From assembly GCA_963748205.1 (NCBI GenBank), contig CAVVIB010000002.1:1-64000 (forward strand): DNA of 64,000 nucleotides, read 5' to 3'. Shown one piece after another: positions 15,967 through 24,067 of the stretch. Under the pieces are notes generated by a model. The model was not told the origin of the DNA. It saw only the letters and a list, made by a program, of their open reading frames with translations, and made no database searches. The position numbers and the translations under genes are program-made. Position 1 is the stretch's first letter, and each line of letters starts with the position of its first letter. Source of the stretch: JAIBJN01 sp963748205 (GTDB lineage Bacteria; Actinomycetota; Thermoleophilia; Gaiellales; Gaiellaceae).

Positions 15967-17895
15967 TTAGCTCGGGTCCCAGGCCACCGAGCAGACGGCG
16001 ATCGGGTCCTTGAAGCCCTTCAGGGTGACCGAGCGATGCTCGGACGTCGCGAACTGCGGCAGGTCGCTCATCGTGGCCTCACTCGCGAGAACCTCGCGCC
16101 CGCCCGCGGCGGCGCCGATTCGAGCCGCGGCGTGGACGCCCTTGCCGTGGTAGTTCTCCCGCGTCTGCAACGCGCCGTCCGCGTGGACCCCGATGCGGAT
16201 GTCGAACTCGAACTCCTGGTCGATCGCGCGCTGGATCGCGATGGCGGCGCCGACCGCTTCGGCCGGCTCCTCGAAGGCGGCGAAGAACCCGTCGCCCGTG
16301 TGGTCGACGACCTGGCCCTGGAAGTCCGCGAAGATCGCGCGCAGCGCGTCGTCGTGGCGGCGGAGGAGGGTGACCCAGTGGCGGTCCGACTCCGCGGCGC
16401 TCGCCAGCTCGGTGGAGCCGACGATGTCCGTGAAGAGGAAGGTCTTCATGACCTCGGTCGAGACGTCCCTCATGAGGAACTCCGCGACGCGATCGGCGTC
16501 GCGGGCGGCGCCCAGTCGCTCGAAGCGCGCCGCGGCGGCGTGGAGCTCCCAGACCGCGGCGTCCTCGTCGCCCCCGTCTCGCAGGGCCTTACCGAGCTGC
16601 TCGCGTGCGCGCGCGACGTCGTACGTCGCGCCGTTCGAGTCCCAGATCATCCGCGCCTCGCGAAACTCGTGGTAGGCGGCGTCGGCCTCGCCGCGGGCCA
16701 GCGCGACCTGACCGCGGGCGAACGTCGCCGTCGCCCTCAGCGCCGACGTCTCGTAGACCTCCGCCACCGTGGCGAGCCGCTCCGCGTACTCGGCCGCCCG
16801 GTCGACCTCCTCCGCCGCGATCGCGATCTCGACCGCCGCCGGGAGGACGCGTGCTTGCGCGGGGAGGGTCAGTGACTTGTCCCCGGCCGCCCGCTTAATC
16901 GAGGCGAACGCGCCCTTCGCGTGCCCCTGTGCGAGCCGCAGGAGCGAGAGGCCGGGCTCGGGCGTGCGCCCGAACTCGTCGGCTTCCCGGAAGGCCTGCT
17001 CGGCCTGCGCCAGCTCGCCGAGCCTAAGGCGTACCTCGCCCAGCTCGTAGAAAGCGGCGCCGGCGATCCGCGGGTTCCACGCGCGGAGCTCCTCGCCTGC
17101 GCGGCCGGCGAGCTCGTGCGCCTCGCTCAACCGGCCCTTGAACTTCATGACCTCGGCGTGGTTCACCCGGCACATGCCGGGGAAGGCGGTCATCGCGTTC
17201 GCGTCGCAGAAGTCGGTGGCGCGATCTGTCCACTCGCCAGCGCTCTCGTAGTCGGCGACATCTCGGCAGGCGCCGATGGTGTTGCAGTAGACGACGAGCG
17301 TCGAGAACGGGTCGAGCTCGCCGGCAAGCGCCGCGGCGCTCGCTTCGTCCAGGAGCAACTTGCCCTCCGCGACCTCGCCCTGCTCGATGAGGACGTTTCC
17401 CTGCCGCTGGAGCGCGCGGATCTCGAGGTTGCGGTCGCCGAAGCGCCGTCCCAGCTCCTCGGCCTGCTTCGCGAGGGCGAGCGACTCCGAGAAGTTGTGC
17501 TCGCCGAGCTCGACGAGGCTCTTCTGCAGCGCCCAGTAACCGTGCTCCGGGCCTTCGTCCTCGAGGTCGAGCAGCCGCTTCGCGCGGCTCATCCACCCGT
17601 TGGCCACGGAGGGCTGGAGCTCGTTCTTCTGGTTGTGGGCGATCCAGGTCGCGACGTATGCGGCGCGGAGCGTGTTGCCCTGCTGGAGGTAGCCGCGGTA
17701 GGCCCGCTCGAAGTACGGGTGGATCAGCTCCATCTGGCCGTTCCACATCGCCGCCTCGCCGAGCAGCATCAGATCCTCGGGCGCGAGCTCCATCGTCTCG
17801 TCCGCCTGGCGGAGCAGCTCGTAGCCCTCGACCCACTCGAGGCGGCCGATCGCCTCGCGCCCGGCCGCGAGGGGATCCTGGGTGATCTGGCTCAC
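15967..17895 (-). CDS. TPR-repeat protein with C-terminal class III adenylate/guanylate cyclase
   Basis: A 642-residue protein. Residues 1 to about 470 are all-helical tetratricopeptide-type repeats (LLGEAAMWNGQMELIHPYFE, FYELGEVRLRLGELAQAEQA and similar). The class III nucleotide cyclase domain follows: TFLFTDIVGSTELA with the first metal-binding Asp near residue 483, TGDGFFAAFEEP with the second, and IRIGVHADG with NYHGKGVHAAARI. It would make cyclic AMP or GMP, with the repeats acting as sensor or partner-binding platform. It has no membrane segment. It diverges from a response regulator gene only 39 bp away, suggesting a shared promoter region and perhaps a shared pathway. Confidence 0.88.
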   Translation of the reverse strand: MSQITQDPLAAGREAIGRLEWVEGYELLRQADETMELAPEDLMLLGEAAMWNGQMELIHPYFERAYRGYLQQGNTLRAAYVATWIAHNQKNELQPSVANGWMSRAKRLLDLEDEGPEHGYWALQKSLVELGEHNFSESLALAKQAEELGRRFGDRNLEIRALQRQGNVLIEQGEVAEGKLLLDEASAAALAGELDPFSTLVVYCNTIGACRDVADYESAGEWTDRATDFCDANAMTAFPGMCRVNHAEVMKFKGRLSEAHELAGRAGEELRAWNPRIAGAAFYELGEVRLRLGELAQAEQAFREADEFGRTPEPGLSLLRLAQGHAKGAFASIKRAAGDKSLTLPAQARVLPAAVEIAIAAEEVDRAAEYAERLATVAEVYETSALRATATFARGQVALARGEADAAYHEFREARMIWDSNGATYDVARAREQLGKALRDGGDEDAAVWELHAAAARFERLGAARDADRVAEFLMRDVSTEVMKTFLFTDIVGSTELASAAESDRHWVTLLRRHDDALRAIFADFQGQVVDHTGDGFFAAFEEPAEAVGAAIAIQRAIDQEFEFDIRIGVHADGALQTRENYHGKGVHAAARIGAAAGGREVLASEATMSDLPQFATSEHRSVTLKGFKDPIAVCSVAWDPS

Positions 17896-17914
17896 CGTCG
17901 ACCTGCTTCCATGC

Positions 17915-17920
17915 TACAAG
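17915..17920 (+). promoter_or_regulatory. -10-like TACAAG for the response regulator
   Basis: TACAAG lies 14 bp upstream of the response-regulator ATG, matching the spacing of other TACAAT/TACACT elements in this window. Only 39 bp separate the two divergent start codons, so the two promoters must overlap. Confidence 0.4.
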
Positions 17921-17934
17921 TCTGCCCGAGGCCG

Positions 17935-18303
17935 ATGCCAGAAGCCAAGATCCTGATAGTCGACGACGACCAGGACATCCGGCGGCTCGTGGCGCACCGC
18001 CTGAAGGCCGAAGGCTTCGAGGCGGTTTTCGCGGGCGACGCGATCGCCGCGGTGAACGCCGCGCGCAAGGAGGAGCCCGACCTGATCCTGCTCGACCTCG
18101 GGCTGCCCGCAGGCGACGGCCGCGTGGTCATCGAGCGCATGAAGGCCATGCCGGCGCTCGAGGGGATCCCGGTGATCATCATCACCGCGCGCGACCTCTC
18201 CATGGAGCGCGAGTCGCTGGAGCAGACGGGCGCGGTCGCCATGTTCCAGAAGCCGTTCGACCACGACGAGCTTGTCGCGGCGATCCGCTCAGCACTCGGC
18301 TGA
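17935..18303 (+). CDS. single-domain response regulator (CheY-like receiver)
   Basis: A 122-residue stand-alone receiver domain. The acidic pocket is in ILIVDDDQDIRRL (residues 6-18), the phosphoacceptor Asp in LILLDLGLPAGDG near residue 55, the conserved Thr in IIITARD and Lys in MFQKPFD near residue 106. There is no DNA-binding output domain, so it passes a phosphorylation signal to another protein. No histidine kinase is encoded nearby. The ATG at 17935 starts the domain directly. It is followed 31 bp later by valS and faces the cyclase gene. Confidence 0.9.
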   Translation: MPEAKILIVDDDQDIRRLVAHRLKAEGFEAVFAGDAIAAVNAARKEEPDLILLDLGLPAGDGRVVIERMKAMPALEGIPVIIITARDLSMERESLEQTGAVAMFQKPFDHDELVAAIRSALG

Positions 18304-18321
18304 GCGGCGCGGGCACCGCCG

Positions 18322-18327
18322 TACAAT
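18322..18327 (+). promoter_or_regulatory. TACAAT -10 element of valS, near-leaderless
   Basis: TACAAT ends seven bases before the valS ATG at 18335, and there is no ribosome site between them. Transcription would start at or next to the start codon, as in leaderless actinobacterial messages. Confidence 0.5.
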
Positions 18328-18334
18328 CGTGTCG

Positions 18335-20753
18335 ATGGACCAGACCTACTCGCCTGCGGACCTCGAGGAGCGCTGGCAGCGCACCTGGGAGGAGGAGGGC
18401 CTCTACCGGGCCGGCGCCGGCGCGCGCCACGACGAGACGTTCGTGATCTGCGTCCCGCCGCCCAACGTGACCGGCGCGCTCCACATGGGCCATGCGCTCA
18501 ACGGATCGCTCCAGGACGTGCTCATCCGCTGGCACCGTATGCGCGGCTTCGACACGCTCTGGCAGCCGGGGTACGACCACGCGGGCATCTCGACGCAGAA
18601 CGTGGTCGAGAAGCAGCTCGTCCGCGAGGGCACGTCACGTAAGGAGATCGGCCGCGAGGCGTTCGTCGAGCGCGTCTGGCGCCACCTGGAGGAGACGGGC
18701 CGCACGATCATGGGCCAGTACCGCCGCCTCGGCGCCTCGCTCGACTACGAGCGCGAGCGCTTCACGATGGACGACGCCTACATCGAGGCGGTCATGCGCT
18801 TCTTCGTCCACCTCTGGGGCCGCGGCTGGATCTTTCGCGCGAACCGCATCGTCAACTGGTGCCCGTTCCACGAGACGGCCATCTCCGACCTCGAGGTCGT
18901 CCACGAGCCGATGGACGACAGGCTCACGTACGCGCGCTACCCGTTCACCGACGGCTCCGGGTCGATCACGGTCGCCACCGTGCGCCCGGCGACGATCCTG
19001 GCCGACGTGGCCGTGGCCGTGCACCCGGAGGACGAGCGCTACCGCGATGCCGTCGGCAAGGAGGTCGTCGTCCCGTACGTCGAGCGGCGCGTCCCGGTGG
19101 TCGCCGACGAGCTCGTCGAGCCCGAGTTCGGGACCGGCGCGCTCAAGATCACGCCCGGGGCACGACCCGACCGACTTCGAGATCGGGCGGAAGCACGACC
19201 TGCCCGTCGTCACCGTCATCGGGCCCGACGGTCGCATGAACGAGGAGGCCGGCGACCTCGCCGGGCTGGCGCAGGCCGACGCCGACAAGGCCGTCGTCGC
19301 CTGGCTGAAGGAGCACGACCAGCTCGAGAAGCAGGAGAACTACCGCCACAACGTCGGGACCTGCGAGCGCTGCCACACGCGGATCGAGCCGCTCGTCTCG
19401 CTCCAGTGGTGGTGCGCGATGGAGGAGCCGCGCAAGCCGGCGCTCGAGGCGCTGCGCGAGCGGCGCGTCCGCTATCACCCGGAGTCACAGCACCAGTTCG
19501 CGATCCGCTCGCTCGAGGAGATCCCGGACTGGAACATCTCGCGGCAGCTCTGGTGGGGGCATCAGCTGCCGATCTGGTACTGCCCCGACGGCCACGCCAC
19601 GTGCGCCTGGCCGGCGCCCGAGGCCTGCGCCGAGTGCGGGTCGAGCGCGCTCGAGCGCGACCCCGACGTGCTCGACACGTGGTTCTCGTCCGCGCTCTGG
19701 CCCTTCGCCACGCTCGGCTGGCCGGAGGACACGGAGGACCTGCGGCGCTACTACCCGGGCGACGTCGACTCGACCGCGCGCGAGATCATCAGGCTCTGGG
19801 TCAACCGCATGATCTGGTCGGGGCTCGAGCTCGTCGGCGACGTCCCCTTCCACGACGTGATCATCCACTCGACGGTGCTGGCGCCAGACGGGCGGCGCAT
19901 GTCGAAGAGCCTCGGCACCGGGATCGACCCGCTCGAGCTGATCGCCGAGCACGGGGCCGACGCGACGCGCTACGGGCTCCTGAAGATGTCCTCGACCCAG
20001 GACGTGCGCTTCGCAGTCGGGATGATCGAGGAGGGCCGCTGGCTCGCCAACAAGCTCTGGAACGTGGCGCGGCTGATCCTGGCGAACGCGGGTGACGTCG
20101 AGCCCGAGGCGCGGCCGCAGGCCGTCGAGGAGCGCTGGATCTTCGCCCAGCTCGACGCGGCACGGGCCGACGTCGAGGCCGCCTGGGCGGAGTTCGACTT
20201 CGCGGCGGCGGTCAAGGTCCTCTATCGCCTCACGCGCGACGACTTCTGCGACTGGTACGCCGAGGCGGCGAAGCCGCGGCTCTACGAGGACGACGAGGAC
20301 GCGGCGGCGACCGCCCTTGCCGCGCTCGAGCTCCTGCTCAGGCTGCTCCACCCGGTCATGCCGCACGTGACCGAGGAGATCTGGTCGCAGCTGCCCGCGC
20401 GCGAGAGCCGGCTGATCGTGACTCCCTGGCCGGAGCCCGACGAGCGCTTCGCCTCCGACCTCGATGCGCTCGAGCGCGTGCGCACCGCCGCGGTCATCGC
20501 CCGGCGGAGCGGCGTCGTCGTCGAGCTCGAGGGCGACGCAAAGCGCGTCTTCGACGTCGTCGTCCAGCCCGAGAAGCTGCCGGTGAACGGGAGCCGCGAC
20601 GACGAGGTGGCGCGGCTGCGGAAGGAAGTCGCCCGCTCCGAGGGGATGTTGTCCAACGAGAACTTCGTCGCGAACGCTCCGGCCGAGGTGGTCGAGGGCG
20701 AGCGCGAGAAGCTCGAGCGGTACCGGCGCGAGCTCGATGCGCTCGGCGGCTGA
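18335..20753 (+). CDS. valS: valyl-tRNA synthetase, interrupted by one extra G
   Basis: A class I aminoacyl-tRNA synthetase charging tRNA-Val. PPPNVTGALHMGHALN carries the HIGH-type motif; MSKSLGTGIDPL carries KMSKS. Between them lie the editing domain, zinc-ribbon cysteines (CERC, CAECG) and the anticodon domain; a coiled coil (VARLRKEVARSEG) ends the protein. The frame breaks at the G run 19157-19160: GTGALKITPG is followed by HDPTDFEIGRKHDLP only if one G is dropped. Corrected length is 805 residues, somewhat shorter than typical. The stop overlaps the folC start. The break is almost certainly an artefact or recent mutation, because the rest is fully conserved. Confidence 0.93.
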
Positions 20754-21876
20754 CAGCAACCTCGCCTGGCTCGAGTCGCTCAGCCCGTGGCCCGAGGAGT
20801 TCGGGCTGGGGCGGATGCGGGAGCTCCTGAAGCGGCTCCGCAACCCCGAGCGCCGGCTCCGCGCGATCCACGTCGTGGGGACGAACGGCAAGACGACGAC
20901 GACGCGGATGACGGAGGCGCTGCTGGCCGCGGAGGGCCTTCGGGTCGGGTCCTATACGTCTCCCCACGTCGTCTCCTGGGCCGAGCGGCTCCGCGTGGGC
21001 GGCGAGGAGGCCGACCTCGAGGCCGCGCTCGGACGGGTGCGCGCCGAGGCCGAGGCGGTCGAGGCGACGCAGTTCGAAGCGCTGACGGCCGCCGCGTTCG
21101 CGGAGCTCGCGGCGGCAGAGGTGGACGTGGCCGTCGTGGAGGCAGGGCTCGGCGGGCGGCACGACGCGACCAACGTCCTCGACGCGGGCGTCGTCGTCCT
21201 CACCAACGTCGCGCTCGAGCACGTCGAGGTGCTCGGGACGACACGCGAGGTGATCGCGGGGGAGAAGCTCGCCGTCATCTCGCCGGGCGCGCTCGTCGTC
21301 CTCGGCGAGCCGGAGTGGGAGGGGGCGGCGCGTGCGGCCGGCGCGTCGGCGGTGACCGTCGTCTCGGGGTCGAGCGCCGCGCTCGCGCACGCCGCGGCGG
21401 AGAGCTTCCTCGGCAGGACGGTCAACCCGGCGCCGCTCGCCGACGTCCATGTGCCCGGCCGCCTCGAGATCGTCTGCGAGGCGCCGCTCGAGCTCTGGGA
21501 CGGCGCGCACAACCTCTCCGGGGTCGGCTACCTCCTCGGGCGCGCGCCGCGAGCAGAATGGACTCTCGTGGTGTCCATCCTCGAAGAGAAGGATGCGGCC
21601 GGGATGCTGGCCGCCCTCTCGGCCCTGGGCCGGCGGCTCGTCGCGACCGAGTCCTCGAGCCCGCGAGCGCTTCCCGCGGAGGAGCTCGCCGAGCTCGGCC
21701 GCGAGTTCTTCGACGAGGTCGAGGCGGTCACCGATCCGGTCGCCGCCCACACGCGCGCGCGTGAGATCGCCGGGGAGGAGGGCGCCGTCCTCGTCACCGG
21801 ATCGCTCTATCTGCTCATGGACCTCGCCTCCGTCCGCCCTTCGTGTCTACCATGGCAAGCGTCGGCGAGCGGCTGA
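20737..21876 (+). CDS. folC: folylpolyglutamate synthase / dihydrofolate synthase
   Basis: A 379-residue Mur-ligase-family enzyme that adds glutamate to folates. The P-loop is VVGTNGKTTTTRM near residue 46; YTSPHVVSWAERLRV and AGLGGRHDATNVL are folC landmarks, and LWDGAHNLSG lies near the C-terminal domain. It requires ATP, glutamate and a folate substrate. The ATG at 20737 lies within the last codons of valS, so translation is probably coupled, as in many valS-folC operons. The C-terminal few residues overlap the next small gene. Confidence 0.92.
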   Translation: MRSAADSNLAWLESLSPWPEEFGLGRMRELLKRLRNPERRLRAIHVVGTNGKTTTTRMTEALLAAEGLRVGSYTSPHVVSWAERLRVGGEEADLEAALGRVRAEAEAVEATQFEALTAAAFAELAAAEVDVAVVEAGLGGRHDATNVLDAGVVVLTNVALEHVEVLGTTREVIAGEKLAVISPGALVVLGEPEWEGAARAAGASAVTVVSGSSAALAHAAAESFLGRTVNPAPLADVHVPGRLEIVCEAPLELWDGAHNLSGVGYLLGRAPRAEWTLVVSILEEKDAAGMLAALSALGRRLVATESSSPRALPAEELAELGREFFDEVEAVTDPVAAHTRAREIAGEEGAVLVTGSLYLLMDLASVRPSCLPWQASASG

Positions 21877-21965
21877 GCGTCTTCGCCCTCGCGGCGATCG
21901 TGCTCTTCACGATCATCGCGATCGCGTTTGGCGCCGGGTGGTTCGTCGGAAAGATTCTGTTGTGA
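21852..21965 (+). CDS. 37-residue single-pass membrane protein
   Basis: A small frame, MASVGERLSVFALAAIVLFT then IIAIAFGAGWFVGKILL, with one central membrane helix. It overlaps the last 25 bases of folC in a different frame and ends two bases before the next gene's start. Its tight packing in the folC-ndk interval, the clean membrane helix and the absence of any stop argue for a real gene. I recall similar short genes at this position in related genomes but cannot name a family. Confidence 0.55.
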   Translation: MASVGERLSVFALAAIVLFTIIAIAFGAGWFVGKILL

Positions 21966-21967
21966 CG

Positions 21968-22493
21968 ATGCGCATACTCCTCGCTCAGACGACGACCACG
22001 ACCGAGGACGACGGAAACCCGCTGGATTTCGTCGGCGACTTCTTCGACTCGGAGGAGTGGCTCGTCATCCGCAACGTCACGCTGTTCTTCCTCGTCGTCT
22101 TCTGGCTGGCCTCGGCGTACTGGGTCTACAAGGACGCGCGGCGGCGCATCGAGGATCCGTGGCTGCTGGCGATGGCGGTGGCGCTCGGCATCTTCCCGCC
22201 CTTCGTCGGGCCGCTCATCTACATGCTGTTCCGGCCGCCCGAGTACCTCGAGGACGTGCGCGAGCGCGAGCTCGAGATCAAGGCGATGGAGGAGAACCTC
22301 GACTCGGTCGAGCGGTGCCCGGTGTGCCGCGCGGCGATCGAGGCCGAACTTCCTCGCATGCCCGGTTTGCACGACGAAGCTGAAGGACTCCTGCAGGCGC
22401 TGCAAGGCGCCGCTCGAGCCTCTGTGGCAGATCTGCCCGTTCTGCGAGACGCCGGTCGAGTCGCCGCGCGCCGTCGAGAATCTTTCTGGTTAG
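21968..22493 (+). CDS. membrane protein with two C-terminal zinc ribbons, one extra base
   Basis: The first part has an acidic N-terminus and two membrane helices (LFFLVVFWLASAYWVYKDAR; LLAMAVALGIFPPFVGPLIY), then a coiled region and RCPVCRAAIEA. Here the written frame drifts. Dropping one A near 22347 continues as DFLACPVCTTKLKDSC, RRCKAPLEPLWQICPFCETP and stops at 22493. The corrected 174-residue protein carries four Cys pairs, two zinc ribbons on the cytoplasmic side. ATG at 21968 is used; GTG at 21962 is possible. The function is unknown; it may be a membrane-tethered scaffold or binding protein. Confidence 0.75.
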
Positions 22494-22502
22494 TCTGAGA
22501 GC

Positions 22503-22715
22503 GTGGAGCTCTTCGCGCAGCACTCGTCGTCGGGGGACGACGGGTCTCTCGTCATCTCGATCATCGCGCTGATCGCGATGATCGTCCCGTGGTTCGTGCT
22601 CGCCTACGTGAGCTGGATCTTCTGGAAGGCGAGGAAGCGCGCGGAGCCCGAGGAGGCGCGGATGCGCCGGATCCGCGAGGAGGAGCGACGGTGGCGGAAC
22701 GCACACTCGTCCTGA
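22503..22715 (+). CDS. 70-residue membrane protein with charged tail
   Basis: GTG start, one membrane helix (LVISIIALIAMIVPWFVLAYVSWIF) and an Arg/Glu-rich cytoplasmic tail (RKRAEPEEARMRRIREEERR). It starts ten bases after the zinc-ribbon gene and overlaps the ndk start by 25 bp, so it is part of the same operon. No family is recognised. Confidence 0.65.
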   Translation: MELFAQHSSSGDDGSLVISIIALIAMIVPWFVLAYVSWIFWKARKRAEPEEARMRRIREEERRWRNAHSS

Positions 22716-23107
22716 TCAAGCCCGACGCGATGCAGCGCCGGCTCGCGGGCGAGATCCTCGCGCGCTTCGAGCAGCGCGGCCTCGAGGTGCGGGCCGCGAA
22801 GCTCGTCCACGTCGACGAGGCGCTTGCGGGCGAGCACTACGACGAGCATCGCGAGAAGCCGTTCTTCGGCGAGCTCGTCGAGTTCATCACCTCGTCGCCG
22901 ACGCTGGCTCTGGTCTTGGAGGGCGAGTCCGCCGTGAAGGTCGTGCGGACGACGATGGGGTCGACGAACCCGGTCGACTCGGCCCCGGGCACGATCCGCG
23001 GCGACCTCGCGCTCGCCATGCCGGACAACCTCGTCCACGGCTCGGACTCGCTCGAGTCGGCGGAGCGCGAGATCGCGCTCTGGTTCACCGACGGCGAGCT
23101 CGTGTGA
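22691..23107 (+). CDS. ndk: nucleoside diphosphate kinase
   Basis: A 138-residue NDK that moves the terminal phosphate of ATP to other nucleoside diphosphates. It starts ERTLVLIKPDAMQRRLAGEI and carries the phospho-acceptor His in NLVHGSDSLESAEREI near residue 116, with MGSTNPVDSAPGTIRGD before it. The GTG at 22691 is selected because homology begins there and AGGAG lies 7 bases upstream. It overlaps the preceding small membrane gene. Nucleotide supply for DNA and RNA synthesis. Confidence 0.95.
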   Translation: MAERTLVLIKPDAMQRRLAGEILARFEQRGLEVRAAKLVHVDEALAGEHYDEHREKPFFGELVEFITSSPTLALVLEGESAVKVVRTTMGSTNPVDSAPGTIRGDLALAMPDNLVHGSDSLESAEREIALWFTDGELV

Positions 23108-23111
23108 CGGC

Positions 23112-23705
23112 CTGAGCGCGCCGCCGGCTCTTTCCCTTCTCCTCGCGTCGACCTCGCCGCAGCGGCGGGCCATCCTCGAGCAGCTCGGGATTCCGTTCGA
23201 CGTCGTCGCGCCGCGCTACGAGGAGCGGGACGACGGTGGGCTCAGTCCGGTCGAGCTAGTGCGGGCGCACGCGGAAGGCAAGGCCCGCTCGGTCGCAGAC
23301 GAGGCGGGCGAGCGTCCCGTCCTGGGCGTGGACACGGCGGTCGTGCTCGGCGACAACGTCCTGGGCAAGCCGGCGGGCGAGGCCGAAGCGGCCGACATGC
23401 TCACCAGACTCAGCGGCCAGACGCACGTCGTCGTCTCGGGCCTGTGCCTGATCGCACCGGGCTGGGAGGTCGTCGACCACGCCGAGACGAGGGTCACGTT
23501 CCGCGATCTCACCCCGAACGACGTAGCGCGCTACGTCGCGACCGAGGAGTGGCGAAACCGAGCGGGCGCGTACGCCATCCAGGCCCGAGGCGCCGCCCTC
23601 GTCGAGCGCATCGAAGGCGACTACCTCAACGTCGTAGGCCTCCCAGCCGCCCTCCTCGTCGGCCTCCTGGCCGACCACTTCCCCGGCGCCTACAACGTCG
23701 GCTAG
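23112..23705 (+). CDS. maf: Maf-family nucleotide pyrophosphatase, apparent CTG start
   Basis: Removes modified or damaged nucleoside triphosphates, and is linked to septum formation. LLLASTSPQRRAILEQLGIP is the classic N-terminus; later landmarks are LGVDTAVVLGDNVLGKP, VSGLCLI, YVATEEWRNRAGAYAIQ and YLNVVGLP. The first ATG, GTG or TTG in frame is at 23259, inside the domain, so the true start must lie upstream. The frame is open to the end of ndk, and the only reasonable initiator is CTG at 23112, five bases after the ndk stop. Length would then be 197 residues, as expected. The family is sure, the start is not. Confidence 0.85.
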   Translation: MSAPPALSLLLASTSPQRRAILEQLGIPFDVVAPRYEERDDGGLSPVELVRAHAEGKARSVADEAGERPVLGVDTAVVLGDNVLGKPAGEAEAADMLTRLSGQTHVVVSGLCLIAPGWEVVDHAETRVTFRDLTPNDVARYVATEEWRNRAGAYAIQARGAALVERIEGDYLNVVGLPAALLVGLLADHFPGAYNVG

Positions 23706-23706
23706 A

Positions 23707-24023
23707 GCCACGCCCGGGGTCAGACCCCGGCCGTGGCCAAAAATGTCACGCCGCCGCTCGGGCCGGAGCGTCGGCGACGAACGCTTCGAACCGAGCCCGC
23801 GCGGCTGATCGCGTGCTCCCGAAGTGTTCAAGGAGAAAGATCTCCTGGCGTCGGTTGCCCCGACTCGTGACGTGAAAGACGCCGTTGGGGACTTGGTGTC
23901 GATGCGAGCGCGGCATGCGCCGAGAGTACGACGGCGACCTCTCAGCGATCGAAGGTTCCGGAGATTTGTCGCGAGATTGCTGGCCTTTTGTGAGACGTCC
24001 GGGGTCAGACCCCGGGCGTGGCC
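23707..24023. mobile_element. internally deleted REP-transposase element bounded by palindromes
   Basis: Two copies of the palindrome CCGGGGTCAGACCCCGG sit at 23714-23730 and 23999-24015, each continuing on the right side into CGTGGCC. At the left, GCCACG and CGTGGC extend the stem. Between them lies a relic of a tyrosine transposase gene on the minus strand (23746-23916). This is the architecture of REP palindromes and their RAYT transposase, here reduced to about 0.3 kb and unable to move itself. It fills the gap between maf and mreB. Confidence 0.65.
23746..23916 (-). pseudogene. remnant of REP-associated tyrosine transposase (Y1_Tnp)
   Basis: A 56-residue frame starting MPRSHRHQVPNGVFHVTSRG and NRRQEIFL, the diagnostic N-terminus of RAYT transposases (YHVTxRGNRRxxIF). 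After residue 29 it jumps to FGSTRSAARARFEAFVADAP, which looks like the extreme C-terminus of such proteins. The catalytic His-x-His and Tyr region, about 150-200 residues, is missing. The frame itself is intact, so the event was one internal deletion rather than point decay. Confidence 0.65.
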
Positions 24024-24048
24024 GTTAGGGACGCGCGCGGGCTGTCGT

Positions 24049-24054
24049 TACACT
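24049..24054 (+). promoter_or_regulatory. TACACT -10 element of mreB
   Basis: TACACT lies 13 bp before the mreB ATG. No ribosome site is visible between them; the leader would be about 6-7 bases. It lies just right of the mobile-element relic, so the insertion may have displaced upstream control sequence. Confidence 0.45.
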
Positions 24055-24067
24055 CATCCGGACTCGA

